Assembly (NCBI GenBank): GCA_021234155.1
Contig: JAJEKV010000001.1
Coordinates: 23,795,189 to 23,859,188, forward strand
Source of the DNA: Isoetes taiwanensis
Taxonomy: Eukaryota; Streptophyta; Lycopodiopsida; Isoetales; Isoetaceae
Direction of reading: 5' to 3'
DNA length: 64,000 bases
Shown here piece after piece: positions 48,195-58,285 of the stretch (position 1 is its first letter; the number at the start of each line of letters is the position of its first letter). Under the pieces are notes generated by a model, which saw nothing but the letters and a program-made list of their open reading frames with translations, ran no database searches and was not told where the DNA came from. Both the position numbers and the translations under genes were made by a program.

Positions 48195-48302
48195 GATTTG
48201 GGAGAAGTTATATCGGCACTTTGGCGGATTTGGGAGTCAATATATTGACACCGGGTAGATTTGGGAGTCAATATATTGACACTGGGTAGATTTGGGAGTC
48301 CT
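48195..48302. repeat. 31-32-bp tandem repeat, about 3.4 copies
   Basis: GATTTGGGAG recurs at 48195, 48227, 48258 and 48289 with 'tcaatatattgacac' between the later units. Confidence 0.85.
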
Positions 48303-48599
48303 GATGTGGGTTATGTCACAGTTGGGAAATGATGTTCCAACAGCTCAAATTGGATAAGATAAGATGAGATGAACATGCAATAGAGATATTGTCTCTACAA
48401 ATGTAATGATCAACATATGTGTTATACATTCCCTTTTGTGTGGCTATTGAAAATCTAGAGAGATGATAGCATATCGTCATCGTAAATCCTTGGATATCAA
48501 GAAATAGAAATGTCCACATCTTGAGGACAATGGAGGGTGTCTATTCTATCTATTCTATTGTAAGATGGATTTAACTGCAATCATGAAAGTGTTTCATAG

Positions 48600-48877
48600 A
48601 CAAGCACCCTGGACTACCTCAGTCATCGGATCTGTCCATCATATGTCCTAGATCCTATATTGGGCCTCTGGGTGCCTCTTGTTTCGAATATGTAGCAAAA
48701 TAACAGGGGTTTAGGGGGATTTGATATGGATGTAAAAAATAACGGGACAATGAGTTTGGAGCAGTCACCAGCATATTCTGGGTATATGCCAACATATACT
48801 AAGGATATGCCATAAACCCACATAAACGAGAGTTTGCCCCCCTAGGGGCAACCCAAAAAAAAAAAAAAAAAAAAAAA
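48600..48877 (+). repeat. Dispersed hairpin-containing module, copy B, ending in poly(A)
   Basis: 'caccctggactacctcagtc' at ~48607 and 'gcctctgggtgcctcttgttt' match the module of 20151 and 62.8 kb. 48690-48750 matches the 'caaatccccctggaaccccc' block of the 62.8-kb array but inverted. The module is followed by an A-run of 23 (48855-48877). Confidence 0.65.
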
Positions 48878-49101
48878 CAATAAGAATGCATATAGTGTGC
48901 CACAGAAAGTATTATTTAGGGACCGTAAAATTACCTAAGAAAGTACCCAACACTGGGTACTGGGCACTTATATAATGTCTCAATAACTAATAAGTATTAA
49001 ATTGGAATCACTCGTTTTTACCTCCAATAGTATTGTCTTTATGTTTACCTTGAACATTTTTATGCTTTTGACTTTTATTTTGAACTTTTGATTTAGTTTT
49101 G

Positions 49102-50240
49102 ATAGAATGAGAATGATTTTTTATCGTTCACTGAGGCCAATCGGCCTATGGGACCCATAAGGAGCGCAGCAAACTTATTACTGTCCGGGTTAAAAAAACC
49201 CCGCCCCGAAGGGTTTTCGAGGGAAAAACCGTGGCAGTAATAAGAATGCTGTCAAACTGTACAAGTATACATCAATGTACATATACATGTCAAGTGTGTG
49301 CCCGAGGACATAGCTAATCTCGCAAGTCCATAACCTCCTGAAGGTATGATCCCAGCACCCGTACGGATGCTGTGCTTAATGTCACATGTAAGGGCTGGCC
49401 AGGCCTAACCAACTCAGCATAGCGCATCCGAATTTGATCATATGCTGGGCAACTTTGAAGGGTATGAGATTCATCCTCAATGACTCCCATTTGGCGGCAT
49501 TGACGTAGAGCCTCGCCCCGGCGTGGCTCACCAATCCATCCGCCTGCCTCTCAATTCAAAGATGATGTGCCCCCTCAGGCGAATGGAGGCAATGAGTCCG
49601 GCTTTTCATGGGCAAGTGGGTACGCAGTAGCAATGCGGGCCTCGCTCCAATGTGGGATTTATGTGGTCTTTGGTAGTGTCTTTGTCTTGACATGTTCAAG
49701 GGCATTGGCATCCCAAAGCTTACGAAGCAAGCGTCAAGATATTGCCTCAAGCTATGGCGACCGCCTCTGTTTGCACATGTATGCACTGTATTCTCGCACA
49801 TTCCATCTAGCCAACCATTGAGCTCTCTTTTCCCTCGGAAAGCCTTGAGGGCTGCATGCCCCATTGCCATGATATAAGCTAGTTTAGGGAGACGAGCATC
49901 GTCCATATTGACCACCTTCTGAAAATAGACAATGTGGCGATCAAGGGCCGCCCTCTGAAAGGACGGCTCCACTATAAAAGGACAGGCTCCACTAAGACCT
50001 TGAACAGGTGTGACTGATGGGCCCAATCATACAACTCCGCTCTATGACTATTGTTTTGCATTGCATATAGTGCCTTCCAGCCTGCTGTCACTCGTAGCCG
50101 TATGGATGTGTCCCAGTGCATAGTAGAAGGAAACTCCACTCCCAAATATTTGTATGTGGATGCAACTTCCACATTTTTCCAAATAGAAAAGAACAAGAAA
50201 CGATACCCATTTCTTAGTACCTAGTGTAGACACTTTGACA
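49102..50240 (-). mobile_element. Decayed, 5'-truncated LINE (copy 4), same family as copy 1
   Basis: The minus strand reads TYKYLGVEFPS with WDTSIRLRVTAGWKALY (reverse-transcriptase thumb, near 50090-50150), then frames down to a His-rich C-terminal region near 49560. The 3' UTR shares the 'aacccttcggggcggg' block with copy 1. It ends with the hairpin at 49134-49147, the block 'cagtgaacgat' and a short ATTCTC/ATTCTA tail at 49102-49116. Frameshifts and loss of the 5' part show it is dead. It is clearly GC-richer than its surroundings. Confidence 0.8.
49134..49147 (-). other. LINE 3'-terminal hairpin, copy 4
   Basis: On the minus strand AGGCC-GATT-GGCCT, a perfect 5-bp stem. Compared with copy 1 (AGACC/GGTCT) the third pair is G-C instead of A-T, a compensatory change. 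Confidence 0.6.
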
Positions 50241-50439
50241 GGTTCCAAAAGTGGGCACTTCTAGCATGCTTATGTTCAAGATAGATCATTTGACCTAGAG
50301 AAGGAGGGAACATGAGACAAAATCCTTGGCTGTGGTGCGCCTTATACAACCACTCAAGACTATGGAATAAGTCGAAAGTATTCAACTCATATATCCAAAA
50401 TACTAACTCTCCTCTTGACATCAACTTTTACTAAGTTTG

Positions 50440-51752
50440 TTGGACGTGATATGTTTTCACAATTGTCCAAGTCACAATTTACATAGGATTGACTTTCAAA
50501 TTTAAGACCACATCATTCAACAATTTCCACTTAGAGAAGGAATACACAGCACATGAGAGCGACAGTAAACCTAGTTCTACTTATAATGTATATGAACCAC
50601 ACACAATATAATAACCTTTATGACATAAACGTTCCATTGAATGATATCTCTCAATAACTAGGTTGTAATTTGTAGGGGTCGGAGAGGGATTTTCTCCATT
50701 TTAGAGGAAGAGAAAGTGGAGGAAACTTGACCTAAAATTTATCTTGAATTGTCATAGTCCATGTGCATTCAATTCAATCCATTTAATGTTCCATTGGACG
50801 ATGTTTATCAATATCTGAGTTGAAAATTGTCAAGGTAGGGAGTGGGTAAGGATGAAGAGTTTAAGAATTATAAATGTGTCAACAAATTCCATTCAAGAGA
50901 ATTGCCCAAAAAACTTCTTAAAATGGCTCAATCTCAAATTTCAATGAAATTTTCCACGATTTTTGTTCTACAATATGGATGGTAAAAAAACCTTATTGTA
51001 TAGATAAATTTCAAGATTTTTAATTCACTTATATAGTACGCTGCCATTTTAAAGGTGAAGGATAGGCTCATGTCATGGTTTTCATAGGACCACTTTCTAT
51101 GTTGTCATTGTGAACTCAAAATTCAAAACCACATCATTAACATTTTCGCTTTCTAATGAGGTGGATTACAGAGCACATGAGAGCGACACTTATAATGCAT
51201 ATATAATGATAACTTTTACCAACTAAATGTTCCATAGGACCACAATTTTCAAGAATTGGGTCATCATCTTTCAATAATTGGGTTTGATGTTTAAATCTTA
51301 GATTGTCTTTTGCAAACCAAAGACCTCAAAAAACAACGTTAAATGTTCTCCAATTAAAAGGAAGAGGAAGTAGAGGAAACTTGACCTGAAGAGTTTAAGA
51401 ATTATGAATGTGTCAACAAACTCCATTCAAGGGAATTGCCCAAGAAACTTCCTAAAATGACTCAATCTCAAATTTCAATAAAATTCTCCATGATTTTTAT
51501 TCTACAATATGGATATGACAAAAAAACCTTATTGTATGGATAAATTTTCAAAGTTTGTAAGTAACTTCTACAATACGCAGCCATTTTAAAGGTGGAGGAA
51601 ACTTGACCAAAATTGTAGCTCGTAATGTCAAAGTCTTATATTCAACTCACGTAATGTCATAGGCTCACATCATGGTTTCAATGGGACCACTTTGTATGTT
51701 GTCACTGCAAACTTAAAATTCAAACCACATCATTAACATTTTTTGCTTTCTA
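50440..51752. repeat. Decayed tandem repeat of ~624 bp, left part
   Basis: 'gagcacatgagagcgaca' marks successive units at ~50548 and ~51172 (spacing 624). Within the units, phrases such as 'gtgtcaacaaa.tccattcaag' (near 50876 and 51410) and 'aaccacatcattaacattt' recur. The unit at 51204-51752 is repeated base for base at 53695-54243. Confidence 0.75.
51204..51752. repeat. 549-bp direct repeat flanking an insertion, left copy
   Basis: Constant offset of 2491 to 53695-54243 over its full length, so no insertions or deletions; every stretch I compared was identical. Confidence 0.9.
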
Positions 51753-52017
51753 TATCATACCATATATAAAGCAGTAACATTTCTGTTCTTAAAAAATGGG
51801 GAAGTAATTTTTCTGGGCTGAGCACAGCCCTGGGCCTGACACGTATGTGTCCATTGCATTTTTCAATTCCAATAAAAAGAAAAATCTCCAGCCCGCCACG
51901 TGCACTCACTTATTCAAGGCATTAATTTGCGTGCACTCACTTATTCAAGGCATTAATTTGTGTCAGGACATTTAGGAGCATTTATGGCGGATTTATGAGC
52001 ATTTATGTTCTTCCGCC

Positions 52018-52260
52018 TGGATGTTATCTCTTCCCTCCATACAGCACAGCGGCCGGAATTTGATGCTCCAAACCACCGAAATCTTTCGCTGCAGATTGCG
52101 TATGACTGAATGAGATAAACCCATCAAATTTAATCGATGTAAGAAGAGCACAGTCTTCAAATGACAAAGTACATGTGCGGGAATCTGTGGCCAATCCAAC
52201 TACGGCAGGTCTGATAAGGATAAGCAGCAATGCAAGAGCAGAACCCACAGAGAAATTCAT
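52018..52260 (-). pseudogene. Gene fragment with a signal-peptide-like start
   Basis: From the ATG at 52260 the minus strand reads MNFSVGSALALLLILIRPAV, a typical secretory signal, then CTLSFEDCALLTSIKFDGF and up to GGKR (to ~52027). It is followed by an unrelated sequence, so only a first exon may be present. The protein family is not recognised; it is probably a captured host gene piece. Confidence 0.35.
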
Positions 52261-52714
52261 GGCTGGGAGGGAAGATACGAAATTGGAAGAAAAAAATTGG
52301 ATGGGAAGGAAGATCGGCAAGGAATTGAGCAGAAAAGGGGAGGATTTATGGGGAATTGAGGTCCGGCGGTTGCCGCAGTTGTGCAGGGAGCAAGTGGGCG
52401 GGGATTAATTGCGAGCTGGGAGCTATGGCTGGGCCGGAGATGGGCATTTGTGTGGGTTTTATATTTGGGGGACATCTGAGAGGCCGGAATTGGGTCGCAA
52501 TCTGGGGTCCGCTCTTCGCCGTATCCACGTTTGTGGATTACAAACTCCGGCACTAAGCCAATGGAATGATGCATTAAACGAATTCATGAAGGCAGCAGCA
52601 GGTCTGATACAAGATAGCATGATTTGCACACTTTCTCAAAAAACCCCAAAAAACAGGGCATTCACATAGGAAACTAAAGTCGGAAGCAAGGGAAGGAAGA
52701 TTTCGGAGTATTTG

Positions 52715-53074
52715 AAATTCTATCAAACTCTTGAAGGTAAAGATTTGCATGGCGGAGTTATTGATCCTTCACACAAAAAGAACAAGAGCTGGAAGGAGAT
52801 CCTGGAGTTAAAAAAAGCTGAAACTTTTTAGGTCCAATTCCGCAAGCAGAGCAGAGATGCCCACTTCAAATGTGCAGCAAGAGTGGGATTTGATTCAAAA
52901 ATTGATGCTGGATATTCAAGGAAATATGATTCTGGAACGAACAAACCTGACAGATCAATGCAATTACCAGTTTCAAACAAGGAAGTTGAAAGTTCACAGT
53001 ATTATCGACAGAGCTCTGTTTCTACCACCAGATTAATTCCGGTGGATTTAGAAGGCAAGAAGTGGAGGGACTAA
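52715..53074 (+). pseudogene. Gene fragment, unrecognised
   Basis: The plus strand reads KSWKEILELKKAETF, a TAG at 52829, then FRKQSRDAHFKCAARVG and a Ser-rich end, VDLEGKKWRD and TAA-equivalent stop at 53072. It has the look of degraded exon sequence; function unknown. Confidence 0.3.
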
Positions 53075-53406
53075 ATCGCACAAAGCAAATGGATTTGGGG
53101 AGGCCAAATGCGTATCAACAGTCTGCCCTTCGTATCCTGACCCTTCTATCTTTTGGATAATATAGTCTTTTATTGGAAGTGTTGTAGATACCTTTTTAAA
53201 AGCAAACAAATTTCTTATATCATACTCTATGGTGAAAATGGGATATCCCTGCATATTCGAATTTGAAGGTGGAGATTTTGAGAGGAGAAGCATGCATATA
53301 TATAACAGATTGAATAATAGAAAGTCCCTCCAGGCTTGATTCCAGAGGCTTGATTCCGGAGGGTCAACCAAGCCTCTTGGGTGGCCGTAAATGTTCTATG
53401 TTCATG

Positions 53407-53480
53407 GCGATGGTGGCCTAATGGTCAGACCACTGGATATGGGTGTTCCCCGCCAAGGTTCAAACCCCATTAGCTATCAT
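53407..53480 (+). ncRNA. tRNA-like / SINE-head-like sequence with A and B boxes
   Basis: TGGCCTAATGG (53414-53424) fits the RNA polymerase III A box and GGTTCAAACCC (53457-53467) fits the B box, at tRNA-like spacing. GATGG (53409-53413) can pair with CTATC (53474-53478) as a shortened acceptor stem. D and T stems are imperfect, so a working tRNA is unlikely; a tRNA-derived SINE or tRNA pseudogene fits better. Confidence 0.4.
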
Positions 53481-53597
53481 TGCATGACATGTTTGAAAGA
53501 AAAATATATAACACTTATTATCATTGGGAATGTTATAGTCGTTATGATCAGCAATCTTCTATCGTGCAGGCGTTGAACGCACAGTGAAGAAATGCAG

Positions 53598-53620
53598 AAA
53601 TGCAGGTTCAAATCCTGCAT
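53598..53620 (+). other. tRNA T-arm-like sequence
   Basis: GCAGG-TTCAAAT-CCTGC is a perfect 5-bp stem with a 7-base loop, a full tRNA T-arm and B box. No clear D-arm or acceptor partner was found upstream; it may be the rest of a tRNA-like element. Confidence 0.35.
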
Positions 53621-53660
53621 GTTCTAGCTTAAAATAGACAAGACGGGGAAGAGAAACGTT

Positions 53661-53682
53661 CGCGGCGGCCTTGGCCGCCGCG
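53661..53682. repeat. Perfect GC palindrome, 10-bp arms, 2-base loop
   Basis: CGCGGCGGCC-TT-GGCCGCCGCG, wholly G/C arms in an AT-rich setting, 12 bases before the right 549-bp repeat. Confidence 0.9.
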
Positions 53683-53694
53683 ATAAGTTTCTTG

Positions 53695-54243
53695 TAATGA
53701 TAACTTTTACCAACTAAATGTTCCATAGGACCACAATTTTCAAGAATTGGGTCATCATCTTTCAATAATTGGGTTTGATGTTTAAATCTTAGATTGTCTT
53801 TTGCAAACCAAAGACCTCAAAAAACAACGTTAAATGTTCTCCAATTAAAAGGAAGAGGAAGTAGAGGAAACTTGACCTGAAGAGTTTAAGAATTATGAAT
53901 GTGTCAACAAACTCCATTCAAGGGAATTGCCCAAGAAACTTCCTAAAATGACTCAATCTCAAATTTCAATAAAATTCTCCATGATTTTTATTCTACAATA
54001 TGGATATGACAAAAAAACCTTATTGTATGGATAAATTTTCAAAGTTTGTAAGTAACTTCTACAATACGCAGCCATTTTAAAGGTGGAGGAAACTTGACCA
54101 AAATTGTAGCTCGTAATGTCAAAGTCTTATATTCAACTCACGTAATGTCATAGGCTCACATCATGGTTTCAATGGGACCACTTTGTATGTTGTCACTGCA
54201 AACTTAAAATTCAAACCACATCATTAACATTTTTTGCTTTCTA
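53695..54243. repeat. 549-bp direct repeat flanking an insertion, right copy
   Basis: Matches 51204-51752 without gaps. It continues to the right with the next part of the ~624-bp tandem repeat (to about 54350). Confidence 0.9.
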
Positions 54244-54351
54244 ATGATGTGGATTACAGAGCACATGAAAGCGACACTAAATCTAACTTTACTTATAATG
54301 ATATCATCTCATATGAATCACACATAATGATAATTTTTACCAAGTAAATGT

Positions 54352-54557
54352 TCCTACGGCTGAGACAGTATGTTGGAGCCTCTGGGCATTCCTCGTTTTG
54401 CTAATGATCATTTATGATTGGGGGCACTATGATTTTGGAATATGAAATACGAGTTCCCCTAAGGTTTTGATGGAATATCGAGCCTCTATACGGCTTCGCG
54501 TAAGATTTTAGAATATGAATTACGAGGGTTCGAACCTCTACCAAAATAACTCAATAT
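54352..54557 (+). repeat. Dispersed hairpin-containing module, copy C (3' part)
   Basis: Starts within the module ('cggctgagacagtatgttgg'), continues 'atgattgggggcactatgat', two 'ggaatat/agaatatga' stretches and ends 'gggttcgaacctctaccaaa...ctcaatatcct', as in the 62.7-63.2 kb unit. It is cut on the right by the LINE at 54558. Confidence 0.75.
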
Positions 54558-55708
54558 CCTGAGGCAGTCAGACATCTTTTCTGGCCATGCCCCTCTATCC
54601 ACACCCTATTGGAGACTCCATGGTGGTGGGCACCACTGCCTCCAGACCCCTCAGCACCTCCATTGGCAGCCTCAGTTCATCCCCTTACACAGAGACGATG
54701 GGTTCTTGCAGGTGTTGTCTCTATTCAAGCATGGTATCAGGAGGGTCGCCTACTGTCTTGGCCCGAATTTCAGGCAAAATTCCTGCTCTCTCGTTGGGAT
54801 GTATCTCTATGGGAGAAGGTCGCAGAAAATTTGCCTCTCATAGTGCAAGTTGGTGCTGCTGAAAGGGTGCCATGGGACTGTCATGAAAATATTCACAAAG
54901 GCAAGCAATTTGTCAGATCAGTATATCGCCTTTTTTTAGCACCACAACCCCTCCAGTTGCCAGATGGGTGGCACCTACATGTTCCACATCCCACTTTGTG
55001 TCGTACATGGCGATGGCTTTGGGATAGGTTGCTCCACCCTAAAGTCTCTGTACTGTGGTGGCAGGTTATCCACAGGTGCCTGCGGGTTAATGCCTTTCGA
55101 CATCGCTATGATCCTCGCATATCTGCAGTATGCCCGCTCTGCCTCTCGGATGTTGAGACTCTTGAGCATTGTCTCTTTGATTGTCCTGAGGTTCAACCAG
55201 CGTGGTCCTGGCTACAAGGTTTGTTTAACAGTACATTGGACTGCCGATGCATCCTTTTCGCGTCCTATCCCAACGCATGGCGTCCTATCCCAACGCATGG
55301 CATCCTTTTGGCATCCTCCCAACGCATAGCTAAACAAAGGGCATTTCATCTTGGTTCCGGTTGGCTCCTATGGTCGATATGGGAGCGTCGCAGACACCAC
55401 ATCTTTCAGGGCATTTATTCATCTGCACACAGTGTTATTACAGTGGCCCAGAAAAAGATATTGACAGCCTTCGAGTGTTCTCCCCTTGACTCAGAACTGG
55501 TGGAACGCATCTGGATTCAGTATCTTCGAATTGATTCTTATCATTAGTCTCCTATTCTGGAATAAGTACGCTATGCTCCAGGCTCGTGCTCCTGTGGCAT
55601 CTCTGTGTGCTTACACAGTTAGATGAGACATGTAAATTTTGTACTTTTTCTCTGATTAATAAACTTTTTGGCTTTCGTCCTTCAAAAAAAAAAAAAAAAA
55701 AAAAAAAA
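54558..55708 (+). mobile_element. 5'-truncated L1-type LINE with poly(A)
   Basis: A 312-codon frame (54609-55547) covers the C-terminal part of ORF2. WLWDRLLHPKVSVLWWQVIH and VCPLCLSDVETLEHCLFDCP form the zf-RVT zinc-binding region typical of plant L1 LINEs. Upstream, EAVRHLFWPCP in the same strand marks where the copy starts. A polyadenylation signal AATAAA (55658-55663), CGTCCTTC and 25 A (55684-55708) end it. The long open frame suggests a fairly young insertion. A local 18-base duplication ('cgtcctatcccaacgcatgg' near 55260-55300) adds a few residues. No clear target duplication was found. Confidence 0.85.
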
Positions 55709-56046
55709 CTAGTTAAAACTAGACCAGACATCTGCCTCGGTCAATCCCTTGGCAGTATTATCTTCCCATTACTAGAACGAGCCCTTCTAGCATGGTACCC
55801 CATGTCCCATCCACATCAATAAAACGTTAATCAGCATAAGCAATAAATAATCTCATAATCTTTATCTTTGAAGCATGTTATAATGTAAATTCTTTGAAGA
55901 TTGAAACATTTGCCACAAAAGCCATTTTGATGCACGATGTGCTGCTAGAATTTGAAGCCATTGCATTAGAATGTAATAAAGTATTCATTAAACAAGCCAA
56001 TTTGAGAATCCCAAATGACTATCAAGCATTTTTAGGCAATCCAAAT
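55709..56046. other. Spacer between two LINE tails
   Basis: AT-rich; a short open frame at 55894-56157 has no recognised domain. Confidence 0.4.
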
Positions 56047-58285
56047 TGTTTTTTTGTTGAAGGACGTCAGACTTTATTCAATCAAAGAGTCAAATACAAG
56101 TATAAATGCAGAGACAGGAATAAAATCTCAGCGGATAAGCAGAGACCCACCGAGTGAAGTAACCTGCCTAAGCATAAGAGTGCACATCCAAAAACTCCTC
56201 AAAAATCAATCGCCTCTTGCGAGGGGCAAGTGAAGAACAATGATACGACTTTACAATGTAACCTTGAGCTTCTTGAACAACGATTATCACCACATCCGAC
56301 CTTTGAAGATTACCAATCTTAATCTTAGCTTTTTTCAGATAGTCCAAAGCAACCATCCTGCTTGCTAGATGAAAAGCCCGGCCTTGTAACTCTGTCCGTA
56401 CTTGGGTAAATTGCCAAAAGCGGTTGTTGACTTGTTAGTGAAACCCGAAAAGGGAAAACAACCCAGTCCCATACACATCTAAGGTGTTCACACATGAAAA
56501 AAGCAATGCTCAATGGTCTCGGATCCACACTTGCATATTGGACACTGATTTGATATTCTAGGGTTAAACTTATGGACAAGTACATTAACCCTTGAGACAC
56601 CTATGAAGAATCGCCACCAAAGAACGCCACTTTAGGATGAAGTAGCTTGTCCCATGCCCAAGACCACACCTTACGCCATTGAAGAGGAGGAAGTTGAAGA
56701 GACCACTTATTAGGCGGAGGAAGAATATCGATTATCAAGCAACAAGCCATACATAGAGTTCCAAGTTTGCACTCCTTAATTTCTTCATGACAAACCCATA
56801 CCAAAATATCTTCTTGGTGTGGCAGAATAGGCTGTAGAAAATCAGCAACTTTTTGCCAAAGAACTCTATCCCATCGCCCCAATAGAAACTTTAAGCGAAA
56901 AAGCCTCCCATGTCGACAAATGGCACTGAGTCATACCATGCTGCAATAGTTAAGATTCCAGCACTTTTTCCAACGTCTTTGAGTCAATGGGTGCCTTTGT
57001 AAAGCAAAGTGGTTGATTGTCTACGAGAGGGATCCACCAACAAGGTGCGATCAAGCGTACCTGGCGGTGGGTGATGTGAAATAAAGTTTTGATTTGTGTG
57101 CGGGAATCTAACAATCCCTTTAAGAATGGAGAAGCATTATGATAAGGCCGCAACTCATAAAATAAACTCCATGGAAGAACGAGGTTTGAGTGTGACTTTA
57201 CCAAAAGGGATCTGATGGTAAGAGCACGTGCAATAATAAGCCGTAACCCGGAGAATCATCCTTACCTACGAGAAGCCGCCAAATGAATTTTGAGATCATA
57301 ACCTTACTCGCAAATGGAAATCATCATGCCCAAACCTCCAGCCCGGACTTAGGTTTTATACACTTAGACCATGCAACCTTCACCACTACCCCCCGCTTCA
57401 TTTCCACCCCGGATAAAGTTTCTAACAACACCCACAATCTCCACGAAACTTTGAGTGGGAAGCAAGAATGGCGAAGCCATATAGACATGTGTGTTGCTTA
57501 AGACATGCTTAGCAAATCTGTTACCCTTCCGGGCATAGATAGCTTAGCCAGTATCCCACCAAAAAGGTGCCTCCATAACCCCTCGATTATAACATCCCAA
57601 GCATCGGTTGAAACATGAATACCCACTGGGATACCAAGAAGCTTGGTTGCCTTCCCATGAGGCAACACCTTCCAGGGGTAAGCAAGAACACATGGTGGGA
57701 CTTCATCATCTAGAGTCCACAAAGCAGAACACTTTTGCCAACCGACCAAAACTCCAGAGGCTAAGGAAAATGTGTCAAGCGAAGCTTTTCATTTTGGAGA
57801 TTATCGACATCTGCTTTCAAAAATAGAAAGGTATCATCGTATCTTGATTAATAATTTCTTGAGAGCCATTTTCCATAGGAAGACCCCTGATCACATCATC
57901 CTCAGCAGCACTAGAAAATAATTGTGAAAGCACCTCTGCCACTATTGTAAAAAGCAATGGAGCCAAGGGGCAACCTTGACGAACTCCTCTACCAACAGGA
58001 AAGACAACAGAGGGCTCTCCCTGGAAGAGTACTGTAGATCTTGCTGAAGTATGCAACTTCATGACATCTCTTGTGAATGGGATACCAAACCCTAAAGCCA
58101 ATAAACACTTCTCTAAAAAACCCCAATCCACACTGTCATATGCCTTGGCAAAGTCAAGTTTGAGATACACAATACGATGGGCCTTTAGCCTTGCCCAATA
58201 TATACCTTCATAGGCCGCTGCAACATTATCAAGAATACACCTTCCAGGCAAGAACCCAGTTTGGGTGGACTGTAGATCTGCCTAT
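56047..58285 (-). mobile_element. Decayed, 5'-truncated L1-type LINE, minus strand
   Basis: Minus strand from ~58285. QTGFLPGRCILDN, YLKLDFAKAYDSVDW and VRQGCPLAPLLFTI (reverse-transcriptase core), YDDTFLFL near 57830 after a frameshift, KATKLLGIPVG near 57640, WAWDKLLHPKVAFF near 56630, then a zf-RVT remnant (NPRISNQCPICK, TIEHCFF) near 56500. The end has AATAAA (56073-56078 on this strand), CGTCCTTCAA and a short A-run (T at 56049-56055), like the neighbouring plus-strand L1, so both belong to one family. Several stops and shifts mean it is inactive and older than its neighbour. Confidence 0.85.

Larger units (their letters stand above)
51753..53694. mobile_element. 1.94-kb insertion between identical 549-bp repeats
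   Basis: Sequence unrelated to the surrounding tandem repeat. It has a locally duplicated 25-base phrase near 51905 and 51930 ('gtgcactcacttattcaagg'), gene-like pieces at 52.0-52.3 and 52.7-53.1 kb, two tRNA-like motifs and a GC-rich palindrome near its right end. No terminal inverted repeats or transposase were found; how it inserted is unknown. Confidence 0.55.

Noticed and set aside
53559-53765. Minus-strand frame containing HAGFEPA
   Set aside because: This peptide is the usual antisense translation of a tRNA T-arm; the DNA is better read as tRNA-like.
51204-54243. 549-bp repeats as LTRs
   Set aside because: They belong to the surrounding ~624-bp tandem repeat, and the insert lacks primer site, purine tract and pol genes.
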